Notes: a model not told the origin generated them from the sequence alone. A stretch of DNA of 64,000 bases from Anaeromusa acidaminophila DSM 3853 (GCF_000374545.1 NZ_KB894587.1:1-64000); one strand, 5' to 3'; positions 45,922 through 54,543 are shown, counted from the first letter of the stretch. Numbers and translations are program-made.

Positions 45922-47172
45922 TCAGTCGTCGTACTGCTGCGCATAGGCGACAGCCAGTTGTTCGTCTGGAAGCTCATGCTCCCAGCGAGCCACAACGACT
46001 GAGGCAATACAGTTGCCAATAAGATTGCACGCCGTGCGCGCCATATCCAAAATTCGGTCGACTCCCAAAATGATTGCAATTCCCTCTACAGGCAGCCCAA
46101 AAGCGGCCGCTGTCCCTGCAATAACAATCAAGGACGCCCCGGGTACTGCCGCGATGCCTTTTGTGGAAAGCATCAAGGTCAGCACCATAAGCAACTGCGT
46201 AGTAAGAGGAAAGTCAATATTGTAGACCTGGGCGATAAACACTACCGCTAGGGCGCTATATAAAGTCGAACCATCTAAATTAAAGGTATAACCTGTCGGA
46301 AGTACAAAGGTAACGATATGCTTGGGCACTCCGAATTTTTCCAGTTTTGTCATAGCCACCGGCAGCGCCGCTTCGCTAGATGCCGTTGAAAATGCAATCA
46401 GCAGCGGCTCTTTTAAGGCTCGCAACAGATGAAAAAAGTTTACCCGAATCAGCACGGAAGCTATCGTCAGAACCAACAACACGAAAACAATCAGCGCGAA
46501 ATACAGCGATCCAATCAGTTTCGCTAACGGGATCAGCATACCCAGGCCAAACTTACCTACGGTAAAACCAATCAGCGCAAATACGCCAATCGGGGCTAAA
46601 CGCATGACATAGTTCGTGAATTGAAACATGACTTCCGCAATACTGATGGCGACCTTTACCACCGGTTCGCCTTTGCTTCCCACCGCAGCCGCAGCTACGC
46701 CGAAAAAGACGGAAAACATGATGATTTGCAGCATATCGCCGCGTGCAGCCGCATCTACTACATTGGTCGGCACAATATTGATCAGCATGTGCGACATATC
46801 AATGCTTTTCTTCGATGCTGCAGTTACTGCCGCTGCATCGGTTGCGGTAATTTGCAATCCTTGACCTGGTTCAAAAACATTGACTACTGTCAGGCCGACT
46901 ACCAGCGCCAGCGTCGTAGCCGCTTCAAACCAGATGATGGACTTTAAGCCCAGCCGCCCGAGTTTCTTGAAATCGCCAGTCCCGGCAATTCCCATAATCA
47001 GTGAACTGAAAATCAAAGGAACCACAATCATTTTGATCATCCGAATAAACATGTCGCCGATAGGTTTGAGATCGACGGCAATGGCTGGAAACAGATGTCC
47101 GAAAAGCACCCCCAGAATCAATCCTAGAAAGATCTGAGTGGTCAGACCCAATTTCCATTTGCCGTTTTTCAT
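45922..47172 (-). CDS. gltP: Glutamate/aspartate:cation symporter (DAACS family)
   Basis: Likely glutamate uptake carrier feeding the mutase. 416 residues from ATG 47172, with eight membrane helices and two re-entrant loops. AFSTASSEAALP is HP1 with the Ser-rich tip, TGYTFNLDGSTLY is TM7, and LDMARTACNLIGN in TM8 keeps the Arg that in GltPh-type carriers binds the acidic side chain. GGAG lies 11 bases before the ATG; a TTG two codons upstream is an alternative. The 47-codon longer frame is rejected because it covers the promoter region. First gene of the operon. Confidence 0.92.
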   Translation of the reverse strand: MKNGKWKLGLTTQIFLGLILGVLFGHLFPAIAVDLKPIGDMFIRMIKMIVVPLIFSSLIMGIAGTGDFKKLGRLGLKSIIWFEAATTLALVVGLTVVNVFEPGQGLQITATDAAAVTAASKKSIDMSHMLINIVPTNVVDAAARGDMLQIIMFSVFFGVAAAAVGSKGEPVVKVAISIAEVMFQFTNYVMRLAPIGVFALIGFTVGKFGLGMLIPLAKLIGSLYFALIVFVLLVLTIASVLIRVNFFHLLRALKEPLLIAFSTASSEAALPVAMTKLEKFGVPKHIVTFVLPTGYTFNLDGSTLYSALAVVFIAQVYNIDFPLTTQLLMVLTLMLSTKGIAAVPGASLIVIAGTAAAFGLPVEGIAIILGVDRILDMARTACNLIGNCIASVVVARWEHELPDEQLAVAYAQQYDD

Positions 47173-47320
47173 TGTCAAGGCATCTCCTTTTTCGCTCCGG
47201 CCCGCCTCCTCTTGTGTCGGAGTGTTACTTTTGCCGCCCCTGGCAGCGAGTTGAGCTGCAGCCTCTAAACTCATTATTGTTAACAAAATACAGAAAACTA
47301 CAGGACACGACAAAAGGTTT

Positions 47321-47348
47321 TTTATAACATTTGTAAAAAAAGTTCAAA
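47321..47348 (-). promoter_or_regulatory. Promoter candidate for the gltP-glm-mal-cit operon
   Basis: Minus strand TTTGAA (47343-47348), 16-base spacer, TATAAA (47321-47326; 5 of 6). It lies about 150 bases before gltP and directly downstream of the 47350-47367 palindrome. Confidence 0.5.
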
Positions 47349-47349
47349 C

Positions 47350-47367
47350 AATACAAACTTTTGTATT
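47350..47367. promoter_or_regulatory. 18-bp palindromic operator candidate
   Basis: AATACAAA-CT-TTTGTATT, perfect 8-bp arms with a two-base centre, adjoining the -35 of the operon promoter. It contains T-N11-A spacing compatible with LysR-type regulators and is placed where an activator would bind; the neighbouring lysR product is the obvious candidate. Confidence 0.55.
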
Positions 47368-47717
47368 CTCTGGAAAAGGACTAATTTTAAAGTAAGTCCT
47401 CCCTTTGCGGACTTGTCGCTTTTTTCGGTTTTGAAGGAAAATTCCATTTTTATTCTGCTTATTCCAAGGGCAGCCTGTGTCATTCAGCCCGTCTTAATTC
47501 GCAGTAAAAAGTGTAATCATTACACTTTCCGGCATCTTCCCAACAACCCTCAGGCCTTCAAGAAGGCCATACTTCCACAGAGCAGCGACATTTTACAAAT
47601 GCTTTCTCCGATATTCAGATTTTTTTGATATATCCGGCGACTGTATTCATTATACTACTCCGCTCTCCCACAGTAAAATCGGACATTTTTGTGCCTTGTA
47701 TAAGTTTTTTTGATGTG

Positions 47718-48626
47718 TTATTTTATGGAAAACGAAGGAAAATCCAATTCATGATGTTCCTCCAGCCACGCACGCGTACAGTTTACAAAATTACGCGCCG
47801 CCGGCGATAAATATTTCAGCGAAATGGCAGCTAAACCAATGGTTCGATAATCTTCATCATGAGCCAGCGGCACCAATTGAACCCCTTCCGGCAAATGCAC
47901 TAGCATTAACTGCGGCAAAATACTGATCCCCAGCCCCATTTGGACCATAGCCAAAATGGTCCGCTCTTCGGCCACCTCATACTGAATGCGAAAATTCACC
48001 TTGCTTTTCGCCAACACTTTACGAATATTGTCATCACTGCCCCACAAGGGCATGATCAGCCGTTCATTTTCCAGTTCCTTCAACATCAGTTCCCGGCGCT
48101 TTCCCAGCGGATGCTCCGGCGGAATGACTACCATCAATTTATCTCGTTTCAGCGGAATGGCGTCAAACTGTTTGGATGCCGGCAGCGCCACAAACCCAAA
48201 GTCCACCACTCGGTGACTGATCCATTCATTCATTTCATCATAGCCGCCCATGCGCGTTTTGACTTCCACCGCCGGATGCAGCCTTTGAAATTCTCCCAAA
48301 ATACCAGGCAGCCAGCGCATAGAAACACTGGCCAGCGTCCCGATAGACACCGTACCGATATCTACGCCTTTAATAGCGGCCGCCTCTTGTCTCAGCAACT
48401 TTTCTTGATGCAAAATCCCGCGAATGCATTGAAGAATCCGCTCTCCATTCGGTGTCAAAGTCACCCCGGAGCGATCCCGTTTAATCAAAGAAAATCCTAA
48501 TTCCGCCTCCAGCGTCGTCACCGCATAGCTGACCCCTGACTGGGTCAAATTTAAGCGCTCCGCCGCTTTCGTCAGACTTCCCGCATCAACAATAGTGGAA
48601 AAAATTTCATACTTTGCTAAAGACAT
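47718..48626 (-). CDS. LysR-type transcriptional regulator
   Basis: 302-residue regulator, probably of the downstream glutamate-fermentation operon. N-terminal winged helix (YEIFSTIVDAGSLTKAAERLNLTQSGVSYAV) and a C-terminal two-lobe ligand domain (VSIGTLASVSMRWLPGIL, ALPASKQFDAIPL). AAGGGGTGG precedes ATG 48626; the frame is open 32 codons upstream through a terminator stem and is rejected. Unusually for the class it is in tandem with, not divergent from, its presumed target. The ligand might be glutamate or a pathway intermediate. Confidence 0.9.
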   Translation of the reverse strand: MSLAKYEIFSTIVDAGSLTKAAERLNLTQSGVSYAVTTLEAELGFSLIKRDRSGVTLTPNGERILQCIRGILHQEKLLRQEAAAIKGVDIGTVSIGTLASVSMRWLPGILGEFQRLHPAVEVKTRMGGYDEMNEWISHRVVDFGFVALPASKQFDAIPLKRDKLMVVIPPEHPLGKRRELMLKELENERLIMPLWGSDDNIRKVLAKSKVNFRIQYEVAEERTILAMVQMGLGISILPQLMLVHLPEGVQLVPLAHDEDYRTIGLAAISLKYLSPAARNFVNCTRAWLEEHHELDFPSFSIK

Positions 48627-48667
48627 ATTGCCACCCCTTATCAAACAAACTCGATAATTTCTTAAAA

Positions 48668-48711
48668 AAGCCTCCTGAGGGCACGATGTTTCGTTACCAC
48701 CCAGGAGGCTT
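48668..48711 (-). terminator. Terminator downstream of the M16 peptidase gene
   Basis: Minus strand AAGCCTCCTG (48711-48702) pairs with CAGGAGGCTT (48677-48668), followed by TTTT. It lies 20 bases after the peptidase stop codon and ends that transcript before lysR. Confidence 0.8.
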
Positions 48712-48731
48712 GCTTGTTGCAAACAAATTCT

Positions 48732-51644
48732 TTACGAAAAAACTGAAACCAAATTCCCGAACAGACCTGCCTGTTCTTGCAGCTTGCCGGCATTACCTAC
48801 TACGCAAAGGTGATTGCGCGCCATGCAGGCGCCCACTACCCCGGCCAGCTCCTTAATGGCAGCGGCATTAGTATTCAGCACAGCGTCCCTTTCCTGTTGG
48901 ACCTGCTCCCATGTCAGTTCGATCAGCCACATAAGTTCCGCCTTTTCGCCCTTCATCGACGGCGTAAGAGGCGCATCCAGCTGGCTCATCGTGCCGATAA
49001 TATATTTGGTCATTTCTCGCTCCGACACGCTAAAAGAGCGCAAATACTCCTCCATCTCTTCATATACCTGTAACGTCTCCTTTAGGTTCGGATCCCGATA
49101 AGAAGCGAAAGCCAGGTTCCCATTGCGCTCAAAGCGTGCAAACGCCCCATAGGCGCCGCCTTGAACACGAACGCGGTTCCACAGATAGTCGAATCGTAGC
49201 ACTGTTTCCAGTACCTTCATGCTGCCAGTATATGCATAATTTAGTTTCGCAAAATTATAGGCCTTGGCTACATACTGCACCTTGCCCGCCGTCATCAACC
49301 CTTCGTTGGCCGCCTGCAGCGTAAAACAATAGGAAACGTTCGGCAAGCCTCCTTGCGGCAACGCTGCGGTAAACTGCTGCAGCAAGGGCTCCAACTCTGC
49401 ATACTGCTCTTCTTCGCAAGTAACGCCCCATTGCAAGCGATCCTGGCAGAATACTCGCTGCGCCACACGCTGCAAAGCCGCCGAAGCTTGCTCCGCCCGA
49501 TCCGTCCAGTTCCGTTCCAAATCTTCCAGAAAACGATAATACGTAAAAACGCCGCTCTCGTTATAGCTTTCCACGGGTGATACATAGGACAGCACGCGGC
49601 TAAGCGCCACCGTATGGCCGTATTCCAACATGACCAGGCCCATGCGGGCCTTGCTTTCCGCCACAAGCTCCTTGAGGCGCGCCAGGTTGTCATAGCGGCT
49701 GCCCTGACAAACGCTGCGCAGCAGCCGGAAAAGCTGCGGCGCTTTTTGCAACAGCGCCTTAGATTTCACAAGCAAGCGCGGCTTATAGGCCTCTGCATCA
49801 TAAGCCTTGGGCAAAGCCATCGTTTGATAGGAAATACCGCCTGTATGCAGATTGATCTCCTTCGCTAGTTGCTGGTAGGAACCATCGCAGGTATCCACCT
49901 TGCCCAAAACGCTAGAGAGCAAAAAGAGATAAGGTAAATCCTCCTGCTCCACCGCGGTAGTATCAAAATAAAGATTGACATAGGCAATACGATTCGTAAA
50001 GATCGGCTGCAGCAAAACCGGCCTCCCTTCCACTTGGCGCTGTTGCTGCGGAATCCGAGTTACCTTCTTCTCTATATCTTCGAGAGCCAAGAGCGGAATG
50101 GAAGCAAGCGCCTCCGGGCTGTCCGGCTTGGTCTGTCTAGCTTTGAGCTGTTTGGTCTGCTCACAAATGCGCTGCACTTCTTCCGGCGCAAGCGTGGCCT
50201 TAATCTGAACCAGCTTCTGCCTCAGCGCTTCTGTGCGGCGCTCCTCCAAGCCGGCTTCCGGCACGACGGCCACCAGGACTTGATGCGGATTTTGCAGCAA
50301 ATACCGTTCAATAAGCTCTTCAAAATATCTACTGGCCAATCCTTCTTTCATCTTGGACAGGAGGGGTTCATAACTCAGATGCAGCAAGGGATCGCCGCCG
50401 TAGAGCCAGCTGTCCAGCATGCGAATATGGTAAATTAGCCCCTTGGGATGCGAGCCGAAATTGGCTTCGCGCAGTTCAAATTCCTTGCGGTTGATGGAAG
50501 CTTCCAGAAGTTCCTTGTCAATTCCTTTAGTTACCAGTTCCTGCAGCGTCTGCTGCACTACCTGACGCAGCTTGTCTCCTGCATCAGCCGCTGCGCCGCG
50601 CACCAGGATGCTAAATACCGGCTGCAGCAACGCATCTTCATACCGCCCCAGCACATCCTGGCCGATCCCGGCGGCAATCAGAGCCTGCTTCAAGGGCGCA
50701 CCCGGCGTTCCTAATAACAAATGGTTTAATATGGCAAAGGCCAGCCCCAATTCCGCATTGCAAGCCTCTCCTACCGCTTGGCTTAAACCAAAAAACGCCT
50801 TGCTTTCCTGGCTTTCGCTTGCATCCACCGGATAGGGAACTACGACCTCCAGCGGCGCTGCAAAAGGACGCTGTTGCTCCACTTCCGCTACAAAACCCTC
50901 TTGGCGCTGGAACCGGCTTAAATAAGCTTCGTCCAAGAAAGCCAGTTGCTCCTCTATATTCATCTTTCCATACAGGTAAATATAGCTGTTCGCTGGATGA
51001 TAGTAACGGCGATGAAAATCTAAAAATTGCTCTTGCGTCAGCTGCGGAATAAAGTCCGGATCGCCGCCCGATTCAAAATGATAGGTCGTATCCGGAAACA
51101 ACGCCTCCAAGGTCTTGCGTTCCACCAATGATTCCGGCGAAGAAAAGACGCCTTTCATCTCATTGTACACGACGCCCTTGTACGTAAGCTCCCCTTCCGG
51201 CGTTTCCAATTCGTAATGCCAGCCTTCTTGCATCAAAACTTCCGGTTGCTCATAGATAACAGGAAAAAACACTGCATCTAAATAGACATCCATTAAATTC
51301 CGAAAGTCTTTATCATTTTGGCTGGCCACAGGATACATGGTCTTGTCCGGAAAAGTCATGGCATTCAAAAACGTATTCAGCGAACCCTTAATTAACTCAA
51401 CAAAAGGCTCTTTCAGGGGAAATTTGCGAGAACCGCAAAGAACGGAGTGCTCTAAGATATGCGGCACGCCAGTGTGATCCGCCGGCGGCGTCTTAAAGGT
51501 AATCGAAAAGACTTTGTTATCATCATCATTTTCCAAATATACCAGTCTGGCCCCGCTTTGCTCATGCTCGTACGTATAAGCCTTAGAAGCCAGTTCTGCA
51601 ACCGTCTGTGTTGCTATTAGCCGAAAACCGGATTTCATCATCAT
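48732..51644 (-). CDS. M16C zinc metallopeptidase (presequence-protease/falcilysin type)
   Basis: A 970-residue single-chain cryptidase that degrades peptides of limited length inside a clam-shell of two halves. The inverted zinc motif HxxEH is in VPHILEHSVLCG near residue 65, with the distal Glu in the following helix region (LIKGSLNTFLNAMTFPDKTMYPVAS is typical of M16C). The second half (about 520-970) keeps the fold without the metal site. No signal peptide. GAGGT precedes the ATG run. It is not obviously related to its neighbours phoU and lysR. Confidence 0.94.
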   Translation of the reverse strand: MMMKSGFRLIATQTVAELASKAYTYEHEQSGARLVYLENDDDNKVFSITFKTPPADHTGVPHILEHSVLCGSRKFPLKEPFVELIKGSLNTFLNAMTFPDKTMYPVASQNDKDFRNLMDVYLDAVFFPVIYEQPEVLMQEGWHYELETPEGELTYKGVVYNEMKGVFSSPESLVERKTLEALFPDTTYHFESGGDPDFIPQLTQEQFLDFHRRYYHPANSYIYLYGKMNIEEQLAFLDEAYLSRFQRQEGFVAEVEQQRPFAAPLEVVVPYPVDASESQESKAFFGLSQAVGEACNAELGLAFAILNHLLLGTPGAPLKQALIAAGIGQDVLGRYEDALLQPVFSILVRGAAADAGDKLRQVVQQTLQELVTKGIDKELLEASINRKEFELREANFGSHPKGLIYHIRMLDSWLYGGDPLLHLSYEPLLSKMKEGLASRYFEELIERYLLQNPHQVLVAVVPEAGLEERRTEALRQKLVQIKATLAPEEVQRICEQTKQLKARQTKPDSPEALASIPLLALEDIEKKVTRIPQQQRQVEGRPVLLQPIFTNRIAYVNLYFDTTAVEQEDLPYLFLLSSVLGKVDTCDGSYQQLAKEINLHTGGISYQTMALPKAYDAEAYKPRLLVKSKALLQKAPQLFRLLRSVCQGSRYDNLARLKELVAESKARMGLVMLEYGHTVALSRVLSYVSPVESYNESGVFTYYRFLEDLERNWTDRAEQASAALQRVAQRVFCQDRLQWGVTCEEEQYAELEPLLQQFTAALPQGGLPNVSYCFTLQAANEGLMTAGKVQYVAKAYNFAKLNYAYTGSMKVLETVLRFDYLWNRVRVQGGAYGAFARFERNGNLAFASYRDPNLKETLQVYEEMEEYLRSFSVSEREMTKYIIGTMSQLDAPLTPSMKGEKAELMWLIELTWEQVQQERDAVLNTNAAAIKELAGVVGACMARNHLCVVGNAGKLQEQAGLFGNLVSVFS

Positions 51645-51811
51645 TATCTACCTCATCTTCGTAAAATGGCGCTTTTAGTAACCAATTCTACTTGAGGCGT
51701 CTCTTTCCTGCTTAAGTAACAAGAAAAACCAGAGTGCAAGGATTGAACAGGAGTCGCGAGGAGAACCAGAGGGCACGGAAGAGGAGGTAAAATGATAACT
51801 TGTAGTATATA

Positions 51812-51839
51812 AAGAAAAACCGCTGACGCGGTTTTCTTG
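51812..51839 (-). terminator. Terminator downstream of phoU
   Basis: A stem built on AAAACCGC/GCGGTTTT around TGAC, with A-rich and T-rich flanks on both strands, 13 bases after phoU. The rest of the 51645-51811 gap holds nothing I can support. Confidence 0.75.
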
Positions 51840-51851
51840 TAAGTTCATTCT

Positions 51852-52517
51852 TTAGTTTTTGTGCAAGCGCTGTCCGGTTTGCAGATAGATAACCCACTCG
51901 GCAATATTTGTCGTATGATCAGCTACGCGCTCCAGATAGCGCGCTACAAAAATGAGCTGTGTAGCGTCATTAATGACCGCCGGATCCGCCAGCATATAGG
52001 TTAAAAGCTCTCGAAACAACTGATTGTACAAAGCGTCTACTTCATCATCCGCCTGGCAAACCTTATCCGCCAGTTCTACGTCCATATTTACGTATGCCGT
52101 CAGAGCATCCCGCAGCATTTGCGTCGCCAGCCCGGCCATACGGGGTATGTCCAGAAGCGGCTTGATATGTCCATTGCCGCCTTCCCCTAAGCGTTTGGCA
52201 ATTTTAGCAATATCAAAGGCATGATCGCCGATACGTTCCAAATCGGTACTAATCTTCAGACCCGTGCTCAGTATGCGCAAATCTTTAGCTAAAGGCTGCT
52301 GCCTGGCAATGAGCACTACACAGCGCTCTTCCAATAGCAGCTCCAGCTCATCAATAGCGTCATCCCCTTGGATCACCTGGCAAGCCAGCTCCATATCCAA
52401 ATCCACCAGCGCCTGAATGGAACGTTCAATCGCCGTAATTACCATCTGTCCCATTTGCAAAATATCATTGCGTACGCCTTGAAGTTCATAGTCATAATTA
52501 TGCCGCGTCGTATTCAT
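51852..52517 (-). CDS. phoU: Phosphate signalling protein PhoU
   Basis: Cytosolic helical-bundle protein that couples PstB to the PhoR sensor and limits phosphate uptake. 221 residues with two PhoU repeats, each carrying the metal-site pattern (LQGDDAIDELE near residue 45; CQADDEVDALYNQL near 145). The ATG at 52517 follows GGAGGAGG by six bases; the longer frame beginning inside pstB is rejected. Co-transcribed with pstB, 19 bases away. Confidence 0.95.
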   Translation of the reverse strand: MNTTRHNYDYELQGVRNDILQMGQMVITAIERSIQALVDLDMELACQVIQGDDAIDELELLLEERCVVLIARQQPLAKDLRILSTGLKISTDLERIGDHAFDIAKIAKRLGEGGNGHIKPLLDIPRMAGLATQMLRDALTAYVNMDVELADKVCQADDEVDALYNQLFRELLTYMLADPAVINDATQLIFVARYLERVADHTTNIAEWVIYLQTGQRLHKN

Positions 52518-52536
52518 AGCCATCCTCCTCCGTTTT

Positions 52537-53292
52537 TCATCCAAACCGGCCTGTAATGTAGTCTTCTGTGCGTTGATCCTGAGGACGGGTAAAAATCACA
52601 TCGGTCTGATCATGTTCCACCAAATCGCCATTAAGGAAAAACCCGGTATAGTCCGATATCCGAGCTGCCTGTTGCATATTATGCGTAACAACAATGATGG
52701 TATAGCGTTGTTTCAGCTCCGATACCAATTCTTCAATCTTCATGGTCGAAATCGGGTCCAGAGCCGAACACGGCTCATCCATGAGCAATACTTCCGGCTC
52801 CACCGCCAGCAAGCGAGCGATACAAAGACGCTGCTGCTGACCGCCGGAAAGACCCAGCGCCGAAGAATGCAAGCGGTCTTTCACTTCATCCCACAGCGCG
52901 GAGCCGCGCAAGCTGCGCTCCACCAACTCATCCAGCACGCTTTTTTTATTATTCCCATGAATACGAGGCCCATAAGCCACATTATCGTAAATGGACATCG
53001 GGAACGGATTAGGACGCTGAAAAACCATACCTACGCGTTTACGCAGCATAACCACATCGGTATCGGGATGATAGATGGAGTTGCCGTCAAGCAGCACTTC
53101 ACCTTCAATACGCACATTTTCAATTAAGTCATTCATACGGTTCAAGGTACGTAAAAAGGTAGACTTCCCGCAACCGGACGGACCAATCAAAGCCAGAACA
53201 CTGTTCTTTTCAACTCCTAAGGTAACCTTCTTCAGCGCCAGCGACTCCCCGTAATATAGTTTCAGCTTGTTAGCTTGGATCTTATTGCTCAT
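52537..53292 (-). CDS. pstB: Phosphate ABC transporter ATP-binding protein PstB
   Basis: ATPase of PstSCAB. 251 residues with Walker [11 protein letters not shown]-loop [22 protein letters not shown], signature [15 protein letters not shown], Walker [13 protein letters not shown] and the H-loop VVTHNM. AGGAGG precedes ATG 53292 by ten bases. Its membrane partners pstC and pstA lie 25 kb away on the same strand, so the transporter operon is split. Confidence 0.96.
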   Translation of the reverse strand: MSNKIQANKLKLYYGESLALKKVTLGVEKNSVLALIGPSGCGKSTFLRTLNRMNDLIENVRIEGEVLLDGNSIYHPDTDVVMLRKRVGMVFQRPNPFPMSIYDNVAYGPRIHGNNKKSVLDELVERSLRGSALWDEVKDRLHSSALGLSGGQQQRLCIARLLAVEPEVLLMDEPCSALDPISTMKIEELVSELKQRYTIIVVTHNMQQAARISDYTGFFLNGDLVEHDQTDVIFTRPQDQRTEDYITGRFG

Positions 53293-53370
53293 AGTATGGC
53301 ATCCTCCTGCTTGCTTAGCCAAGGCTAAACTCTTCTCATTTGCACTATACCATAAAACAATTGGCGCTAC

Positions 53371-53387
53371 TGTTAAGTTTGCATTAA
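53371..53387 (-). promoter_or_regulatory. Weak PhoP half-box upstream of pstB
   Basis: Plus strand TGTTAA at 53371 and CATTAA at 53382, 11 bases apart, which read TTAATG/TTAACA toward pstB. Only one repeat is perfect, so regulation may be weaker than at pstS and pstC. Confidence 0.4.
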
Positions 53388-53388
53388 T

Positions 53389-53419
53389 AAAAAAAGAACA
53401 CCTGATTTCTCAGATGTCC
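53389..53419 (-). terminator. Terminator overlapping the phoP stop codon
   Basis: Minus strand: GGACATCTGA, loop GAAA, TCAGGTGTTC (ten pairs, two of them G-U), then seven T. The left arm contains the last codons and the stop of phoP. Confidence 0.8.
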
Positions 53420-54111
53420 TGAAAACGATAGCCTACGCCTCGCACCGTTTCAATGGCCTCCGCCACTTCCGGCACCGCCGCCAGCTTGGCCCGCAAATGA
53501 CGCACATGCACGTCTACGGTGCGAGTATCCCCGAAATATTCATAACCCCATACTTTTTCCAGCAGCTGTTCCCGGCTGAACACACGATCTGTATTGGTAA
53601 TAAACAACTTCAGCAACTCATATTCTTTCGGAGTCAGTTCGAGCTTCTCTTTATCCAGCCAGGCCTCATAACGGCTAAAATTCATCCGCAAAGCCCCCAT
53701 GGATATCTCGCTATGTCCATGACTTCCTTTTTGACTTCGCCGCAATACGGCTTTAACGCGAGCCATCAATTCCCGCAAACCAAATGGCTTGGTTTGGTAA
53801 TCATCCGCTCCCAGTTCCAGGCCCAGAACTTTATCTACTTCCTCATTCTTAGCGGTCAGCATGATGATCGGAATACCGGCAGTTCCCTGTTGTCCCTTGA
53901 TTCTGCGACACACTTCCAAACCATCCATGCCTGGAAGCATTAAATCAAGAAGCACCAAGTCGGGCCGCTGCTGCTTGATTAGTTGCAGCGCCTCCAAGCC
54001 GTCCGCCGCTTCCGACACCACATATCCTTCTTTTTGCAGATTAAAACGCAACAACTCCCGAATGGAAGCCTCATCATCCACAATTAAAATGCTGCCCATC
54101 ATGCCATTCAC
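53410..54111 (-). CDS. phoP: PhoP/PhoB-type response regulator
   Basis: OmpR-family activator of the phosphate regulon, 233 residues. Receiver domain 1-125 with the phosphorylation site Asp56 (LVLLDLMLPG), the acidic pair in VDDE and the conserved Lys in QTKPFGLRELMARV; winged-helix domain 140-230 (LTPKEYELLKLFITNTDRVFSREQLLEKVWG, DVHVRHLRAKL). It should bind the TTAACA repeats in front of pstS and pstC. The presumed kinase gene is at 31235-33076 and is not linked. Confidence 0.93.
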   Translation of the reverse strand: MNGMMGSILIVDDEASIRELLRFNLQKEGYVVSEAADGLEALQLIKQQRPDLVLLDLMLPGMDGLEVCRRIKGQQGTAGIPIIMLTAKNEEVDKVLGLELGADDYQTKPFGLRELMARVKAVLRRSQKGSHGHSEISMGALRMNFSRYEAWLDKEKLELTPKEYELLKLFITNTDRVFSREQLLEKVWGYEYFGDTRTVDVHVRHLRAKLAAVPEVAEAIETVRGVGYRFQDI

Positions 54112-54223
54112 TGCCCTTTCCTGCTCTTTGCCATGTTCTCCTGAAACCCTGCTGTAACAACCAAGTCCATCTTCGCTGCATCAGGCGCCTCAAGGCAGCA
54201 TGACATTTGCAACTTTCGAGAAA

Positions 54224-54250
54224 AAAACCAGGCCATGACAGCCTGGTTTT
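54224..54250. terminator. Terminator downstream of the HU gene
   Basis: A 10-bp stem AAAACCAGGC/GCCTGGTTTT with a seven-base loop and A/T tracts, 17 bases after the HU stop. Confidence 0.8.
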
Positions 54251-54267
54251 TCGACAATCACGATTCC

Positions 54268-54543
54268 TTATTTATTAACGCTGTCTTTAAGAGCTTTACC
54301 AGCTTTAAATACAGGGTTCTTAGACGCAGGAATTTTAATTTCAGCGCCGGTCTGCGGATTACGGCCGGTACGAGCTTCCCGAGCTTTTACTTCAAAAGTG
54401 CCAAAGCCAATGACCTGTACTTTTTCTTCTTTGGCAAGAGCTTCTTCAATGCTGGCAAATACCGCATTCAGAGCTTTTTCCGCATCTTTTTTGGTCATGG
54501 CTGTCTTCTCGGCCACACTGGCCACCAATTCAGTCTTGTTCAC
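54268..54543 (-). CDS. hup: DNA-binding protein HU
   Basis: Nucleoid-associated dimeric DNA-bending protein. 91 residues beginning (M)[13 protein letters not shown] with the DNA-clamp arm [29 protein letters not shown]. The start is GTG at 54543 after AAGGGGGAT; the in-frame ATG eleven codons upstream would add a charged extension not seen in HU. Between mazG and phoP; in relatives HU follows mazG and precedes the yabO/yabP genes. Confidence 0.95.
   Translation of the reverse strand: MNKTELVASVAEKTAMTKKDAEKALNAVFASIEEALAKEEKVQVIGFGTFEVKAREARTGRNPQTGAEIKIPASKNPVFKAGKALKDSVNK

Larger units (their letters stand above)
47173..47717 (-). promoter_or_regulatory. 545-base control region between lysR and gltP
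   Basis: No gene is seen in this interval. Going leftward it holds a perfect palindrome GGCCTTC-AA-GAAGGCC (47553-47568), a 9-3-9 palindrome AAAGTGTAA/TTACACTTT (47508-47528) that could end the lysR transcript, three mutually exclusive complementary segments (47409-47414, 47394-47400, 47377-47382), an 8-2-8 operator-like palindrome (47350-47367) and a promoter-like pair (47321-47348). The density of symmetry suggests strong regulation of the fermentation operon. Confidence 0.6.

Noticed and set aside
48664-48711. GGGTGGTAACG within the hairpin upstream of lysR, resembling the T-box antiterminator motif
   Set aside because: Only about 20 bases separate the hairpin from the M16 stop codon, so there is no room for the Stem I and specifier loop of a T-box, and the downstream gene is a regulator. 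It is read as the M16 terminator.
51780-51810. GAGGAGGTAAAATG followed by a six-codon frame on the plus strand between phoU and the M16 gene
   Set aside because: A good ribosome site by chance in an intergenic region; the frame stops after six codons and runs against both neighbouring genes.
51712-51897. Minus-strand 61-codon frame overlapping the end of phoU
   Set aside because: Out of frame with phoU, crosses the phoU terminator and lacks a ribosome site.
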